This document shows positions 7,160-9,748 of a stretch of DNA of 9,748 nt, in pieces. The notes under the pieces were generated by a model that saw only the letters and a program-made list of their open reading frames with translations, was not told the DNA's origin and did no database searches. The stretch is from a bacterium (GTDB taxonomy: Bacteria; Fidelibacterota; UBA2242): contig JAHIOG010000152.1 of assembly GCA_018895675.1 (NCBI GenBank), positions 1 to 9,748 of the forward strand. The letters run 5' to 3'. The translations under genes and the position numbers were made by a program. The stretch's first letter is position 1, and the number at the start of each line of letters is the position of its first letter.

Positions 7160-8620
7160 ATGAAAATTCTGTTCGTTTCAGCGGAAGTTTACCCCTATTC
7201 AAAGGTCGGCGGACTGGGCGATGTGGCGGGTGCATTACCGGGTGCTCTTGCCAAAACGGGTATTGAAATTGTAGTTGTTACGCCCGCCTACGGAACAATA
7301 GACAGACAATCACATAATCTTGAAAGCAGCCCTTACCGCTTTTCGGTACAAATAGAAAATGAGACCGTGGATTGTGGTATTTCAAGATGGATATCGCCCG
7401 GACATTCGAATCACCGGGTTTATTTTATTGAAAACGAACAATATTTCGGATCACGGCGTATTTATGAAAATAAAAGCGGTAAACCATACGAGGATAACGA
7501 CAAACGATTTCTCCTGCTGTCAAGGGCATCCCTGGAAATTTGTAGCGTCCTAAAATGGACTCCCGATCTGATTCACTGCCATGATAATCACACAGCATTA
7601 ATACCCGTATATCTGAAAAACCAATCATCTGATTATTCACAATTCCTAAACACAAAAACATTGCTGACCCTGCATAATATCGCGTACCAGGGAATTGTTA
7701 GCATGGAACACCGGGGGATTTATAACCTGCCGGATGAACTCTTCAATCCCACGGCTCCGCTGGAGTGGTATGGAAAGATCAACCCACTCAAAGCCGGAAT
7801 TATTTTTGCTGATGCTGTGAGTACGGTCAGTCCGACCCATGCAAAAGAAATAATGACCGATGAGGTATTAAGCGCCGGACTGAAGAGTGTAATATATGAA
7901 AATCAACAGCATGTTTTTGGCATTTTAAACGGGGTGGACTATTCGGAGTGGAACCCCGCAACAGATATATTTATAAGCAAACAATATTCTTCTGGCAGTC
8001 TTGGAGATAAACGAATCAACAAGGTGGCTTTACTTGACGAAACGGGATTGGACAACGGGCTTCTCGATAAACCGTTGATCGGGATGGTCTCCCGGCTGGT
8101 GGAGCAGAAGGGGATTCCGGTGTTGCTGGAAGCCCTGGATCGGATCATGGCTCAGGATGTGGGATTGATTATTCTCGGCAGCGGAGATGAATCCTATCAG
8201 CAGGAATTGCGGAAATTTGCAAAACTTTATGCAAAACGCCTGAAAATCGATTTCAGTTACAATGACCCGCTTTCTCATAAAATCATGGCGGGCTGTGATA
8301 TCTTCCTGATGCCCTCCCGCTATGAACCCTGCGGGATCACCCAGATGGTGAGTTTGAAGTACGGAACGGTTCCGGTGGTACATAAGACCGGTGGTCTGGC
8401 GGATACGATCCTGGATTGGGACGGTAAGCGGGGCAACGGCTTTTTATTTGGCGATTATTCTGCCGACTATTTGGTTAAATCTATAAGCCAGGCGATTTCT
8501 ATCTATTATAAAAAGAAAGAATGGCAGCAGATAATACTGAACGGAATGAAAGCCGATTTTTCCTGGAAACAATCAGCCGGGCAGTACCTGGCGCTGTATA
8601 AGCAATTAATCAAAGAGTAA
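7160..8620 (+). CDS. glgA: Glycogen synthase (GT5)
   Basis: GlgA transfers glucose from a nucleotide sugar, normally ADP-glucose, to the non-reducing end of a growing alpha-1,4-glucan. The 486 residues match the family length. The N-terminal GT5 domain (2-~240) begins with MKILFVSAEVYPYSKVGGLGDV, whose KVGGLGD (15-21) binds the nucleotide sugar, and includes HCHDNHTAL (139-147) and LTLHNIAYQG (169-178). The C-terminal glycosyltransferase domain (~305-460) has SRLVEQKG with Arg312 and Lys317, and EPCGITQ with Glu389 and Cys391, equivalent to the E. coli catalytic set R300/K305/E377/C379. The position usually Trp in HDWHTA is Asn143 here. The start is certain from the family N-terminus, yet no Shine-Dalgarno sequence precedes it; the 19-bp gap instead contains the palindrome AACCGGTT (7144-7151). 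Translation probably depends on coupling to the branching-enzyme gene or on a non-SD start. No glgC is in the window. Confidence 0.96.
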   Translation: MKILFVSAEVYPYSKVGGLGDVAGALPGALAKTGIEIVVVTPAYGTIDRQSHNLESSPYRFSVQIENETVDCGISRWISPGHSNHRVYFIENEQYFGSRRIYENKSGKPYEDNDKRFLLLSRASLEICSVLKWTPDLIHCHDNHTALIPVYLKNQSSDYSQFLNTKTLLTLHNIAYQGIVSMEHRGIYNLPDELFNPTAPLEWYGKINPLKAGIIFADAVSTVSPTHAKEIMTDEVLSAGLKSVIYENQQHVFGILNGVDYSEWNPATDIFISKQYSSGSLGDKRINKVALLDETGLDNGLLDKPLIGMVSRLVEQKGIPVLLEALDRIMAQDVGLIILGSGDESYQQELRKFAKLYAKRLKIDFSYNDPLSHKIMAGCDIFLMPSRYEPCGITQMVSLKYGTVPVVHKTGGLADTILDWDGKRGNGFLFGDYSADYLVKSISQAISIYYKKKEWQQIILNGMKADFSWKQSAGQYLALYKQLIKE

Positions 8621-8650
8621 ACCTTGATGGAATCGTAAAACGTATCAAAA

Positions 8651-8741
8651 CTGTCATTCTGAACGAGGTACGAGTGAAGAATCTCTATAGGGTTCTCGTC
8701 GGAGATTCTTCTTCGCTTCGCTCATCCGGCAGCTGCCGGAC
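8651..8741. repeat. Dispersed-type imperfect inverted repeat after glgA
   Basis: The segment begins CTGTCATTCTGAACGAGG and contains the perfect 10-bp arms GAAGAATCTC (8676-8685) and GAGATTCTTC (8702-8711) around a 16-nt loop. Imperfect pairing extends outward: TGAACGAGG... opposes the complement of CTTCGCTTCGCTCA. It ends in a perfect 16-bp palindrome, TCCGGCAGCTGCCGGA (8725-8740). I recall 'GTCATTCTGA...GAAGAATCTC' elements as high-copy intergenic repeats in many environmental genomes. Here the expected mirror half ('...CTCAGAATGAC') is replaced by the CCGGCAGCTGCCGG palindrome. It may act as a transcript end for glgA, though it lacks a T-tract. Confidence 0.75.
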
Positions 8742-8762
8742 ACATATAATCACTTTTTATCT

Positions 8763-8778
8763 CAAAGAGATCCCTTTG
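8763..8778. repeat. Near-palindrome CAAAGAGATCCCTTTG
   Basis: This 16-base element is centred on GATC and is palindromic except for one symmetrical pair of positions (A/C). It follows the larger repeat and lies 32 bp beyond the 3' end of the acetyltransferase gene. It is probably part of the same composite intergenic repeat, and a role in ending the acetyltransferase transcript is possible but unsupported by a T-tract. Confidence 0.4.
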
Positions 8779-8809
8779 GGACGAAACCATCAACCCTTAG
8801 CATCGTTTA

Positions 8810-9469
8810 TTATTTACTGCTTTGATTTGTTTTAAATAAACGCTCCGGTTGATTGATCATTTCCTGGAATAGATTGAAGAACTTCCCGGTATGGAATCCG
8901 TCCGCCAGAGCATGATGAGCCTGAAGAGCATAGGGGATTTTCACACTATCACTCTCGTGAATATATTTACCCCAGGCGATGCGCGGAACCGAGTCCACAG
9001 GATGCATGTGGATCGGGTGCATGATACCGGTAAAAGAAATCCAGGGCAGGCAGGAAATATATACCAGGTCATCGCGACCCGGTTCATCGACAAGTGAAGG
9101 ATGTTGTTTGACTCGCTCAATTCCCTTATTTACGATTGCGAAGAATTTTTCAACGTTCTCGTCATAATTCACCGTGCAGAAGCTAAATTGATCGTTTTCT
9201 ACACTTACAGTAAAAGAGGGATGAATAATATCATGCTCAACAACTTGATCTTCCCGAATGCGAAATCGGAACTCCGGAATATCATTGGCGGTTTTGATGG
9301 TGACGTAAAGAATCGTCTTAAAAAGCGATATTCCGCATTCTTTGGAATATCGGTGGGCTTTGGAAATATCCAGGTTGGTGCAAATGTTGAAATGCGGATA
9401 ATCCAACTGCCGGAAAAATTCATACTGGCGTTTGCGCTGCCAGCTATTAATATTAATTATCTTTGTCAT
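8810..9469 (-). CDS. Chloramphenicol acetyltransferase-family (CatA-like) O-acetyltransferase
   Basis: The protein belongs to the trimeric CatA-type acetyltransferase family, which moves acetyl from acetyl-CoA to a hydroxyl group, classically the 3-OH of chloramphenicol. With the start at 9469 it has 219 residues, the same as type I CAT. Counted from there, HHALADGFH (185-193) supplies the catalytic His186 (CAT H195) and structural Asp190 (D199). Ser139 in ISCLPW corresponds to S148, and Arg12 to R18, the salt-bridge partner of D199. The position of Thr174, which helps stabilise the intermediate, is Ala165. The frame is open to 9625, but homology begins at MTKIININSW, so the longer start is rejected. 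AGGAG (9482-9486) lies 12 nt upstream, and a Bacteroidota-type promoter at 9512-9542 falls inside the rejected extension. Nothing mobile flanks the gene, so it looks like a resident chromosomal copy. Activity on chloramphenicol is unproven. Confidence 0.9.
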   Translation of the reverse strand: MTKIININSWQRKRQYEFFRQLDYPHFNICTNLDISKAHRYSKECGISLFKTILYVTIKTANDIPEFRFRIREDQVVEHDIIHPSFTVSVENDQFSFCTVNYDENVEKFFAIVNKGIERVKQHPSLVDEPGRDDLVYISCLPWISFTGIMHPIHMHPVDSVPRIAWGKYIHESDSVKIPYALQAHHALADGFHTGKFFNLFQEMINQPERLFKTNQSSK

Positions 9470-9511
9470 CTGATGGTTATACTCCTGCTTTATTATAATT
9501 GCCTGCGCCGT

Positions 9512-9542
9512 CAAAATTACAACATCACCATGGAAAGTCAAA
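9512..9542 (-). promoter_or_regulatory. Putative Bacteroidota-type promoter of the CatA-like gene
   Basis: On the minus strand TTTG (9539-9542), exactly 19 bases, then TAATTTTG (9512-9519) match the consensus TTTG-N19-21-TAnnTTTG at every fixed position. The transcript would start near 9505, leaving a leader of about 36 nt with AGGAG. A perfect TATAAT also occurs at 9492-9497, but a start from it would fall on the Shine-Dalgarno site, so it is less likely. Confidence 0.6.
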
Positions 9543-9619
9543 CATTCCGGTTGACTGCTTTTAGATTTTGATCGGATAAGTTGACGGGACTGGTCGAAAA
9601 ATTGAATGATTTTGGCATT

Positions 9620-9656
9620 ACACAATCAAAAGTGATTGTGTTACGTAAATCGTAAC
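9620..9656. repeat. Two adjacent small hairpins upstream of the CatA-like gene
   Basis: ACACAATCA (9620-9628) pairs with TGATTGTGT (9633-9641) around a 4-base loop. Overlapping it by two bases, GTTACG (9640-9645) pairs with CGTAAC (9651-9656) around 5 bases. Both are perfect and could form alternative structures. They lie over 70 bp upstream of the proposed promoter, so they are more likely intergenic repeat or the end of a gene off the right edge than a leader. Confidence 0.45.
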
Positions 9657-9664
9657 TCTGCCAC

Positions 9665-9679
9665 AAACCTGTCAGGTTT
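9665..9679. repeat. Short inverted repeat AAACCT-GTC-AGGTTT
   Basis: Perfect 6-base arms surround GTC, with a further T after the right arm. The string 'AAACCTGTCAGGTTT' is one I recall as a frequent intergenic element in Bacteroidota-like genomes. From 9680 to the end at 9748 no gene, terminator or promoter is evident on either strand. Confidence 0.45.
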
Positions 9680-9748
9680 TATAATTTCCTTTTGGCAACA
9701 GGGCTTTACTCTGTAACCCTTCCACATCACAACCCCGAAGCAAAATTA

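Noticed and set aside
8030..8383. 117-codon minus-strand frame within glgA
   Set aside because: It lies wholly opposite conserved glycogen synthase motifs and has no features of its own.
9492..9497. TATAAT (minus strand) as the -10 of the CatA-like gene
   Set aside because: A start from it would land on the AGGAG site, and no -35 lies at 16-18 bp. The TTTG-N19-TAATTTTG pair upstream fits better.
9101..9571. 156-codon plus-strand frame antisense to the CatA-like gene
   Set aside because: It is a shadow of the well-supported gene on the other strand and shows no domain or convincing start signals.
9470..9625. N-terminal extension of the CatA-like protein to ATG 9625
   Set aside because: The family N-terminus begins at 9469 with a Shine-Dalgarno site, and the extension covers the promoter motif. 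It has no signal peptide or domain.
1..9748. CRISPR array, tRNA or rRNA gene, insertion sequence or phage genes
   Set aside because: No regularly spaced repeats, cloverleaf or rRNA motifs, transposase, integrase or phage structural proteins were seen. The repeats present are isolated palindromes.

Overview
The window looks like ordinary chromosome from a Gram-negative bacterium of the FCB type (Bacteroidota, Calditrichota and relatives). Two independent signs support this. First, the promoters proposed upstream of typA and of the acetyltransferase gene both fit the Bacteroidota pattern TTTG-N19-21-TAnnTTTG rather than the E. coli sigma-70 pattern. Second, the intergenic gaps carry short palindromic repeats of a kind I associate with environmental genomes of this sort. 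The phylum call is inference; there is no rRNA gene or other phylogenetic marker here that I could place without a search.

Layout. Positions 3-1361 (+) hold the C-terminal two thirds of a GH57 alpha-amylase/4-alpha-glucanotransferase whose catalytic domain lies off the left edge. It converges on typA/bipA (1481-3319, -), with a perfect 19-bp inverted repeat between the two genes. A 181-bp divergent gap separates typA from a 12-helix MFS permease (3501-4901, +) that starts at TTG behind a very strong Shine-Dalgarno site. The 517-bp gap at 4902-5418 holds a decayed, frameshifted remnant of a second, unrelated MFS transporter on the minus strand. Next comes a two-gene glycogen unit: a GH57 1,4-alpha-glucan branching enzyme (5419-7140, +) and, 19 bp later, glycogen synthase glgA (7160-8620, +). 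A repeat-rich gap (8621-8809) leads to a chloramphenicol-acetyltransferase-family gene on the minus strand (8810-9469). Its upstream region (9470-9748) has a promoter and several small hairpins.

How the genes work together. GlgA extends alpha-1,4-glucan chains from a nucleotide sugar, the GH57 branching enzyme adds alpha-1,6 branches, and the GH57 glucanotransferase at the left edge would remodel or break down the polymer. The locus therefore uses GH57 enzymes where many bacteria use GH13 enzymes. TypA (a translational GTPase), the MFS permease and the acetyltransferase have no evident functional tie to glycogen.

I found no clearly new biological system. The least expected items are the hidden MFS pseudogene, the repeats, the Bacteroidota-type promoters and the glgA start without a Shine-Dalgarno site.
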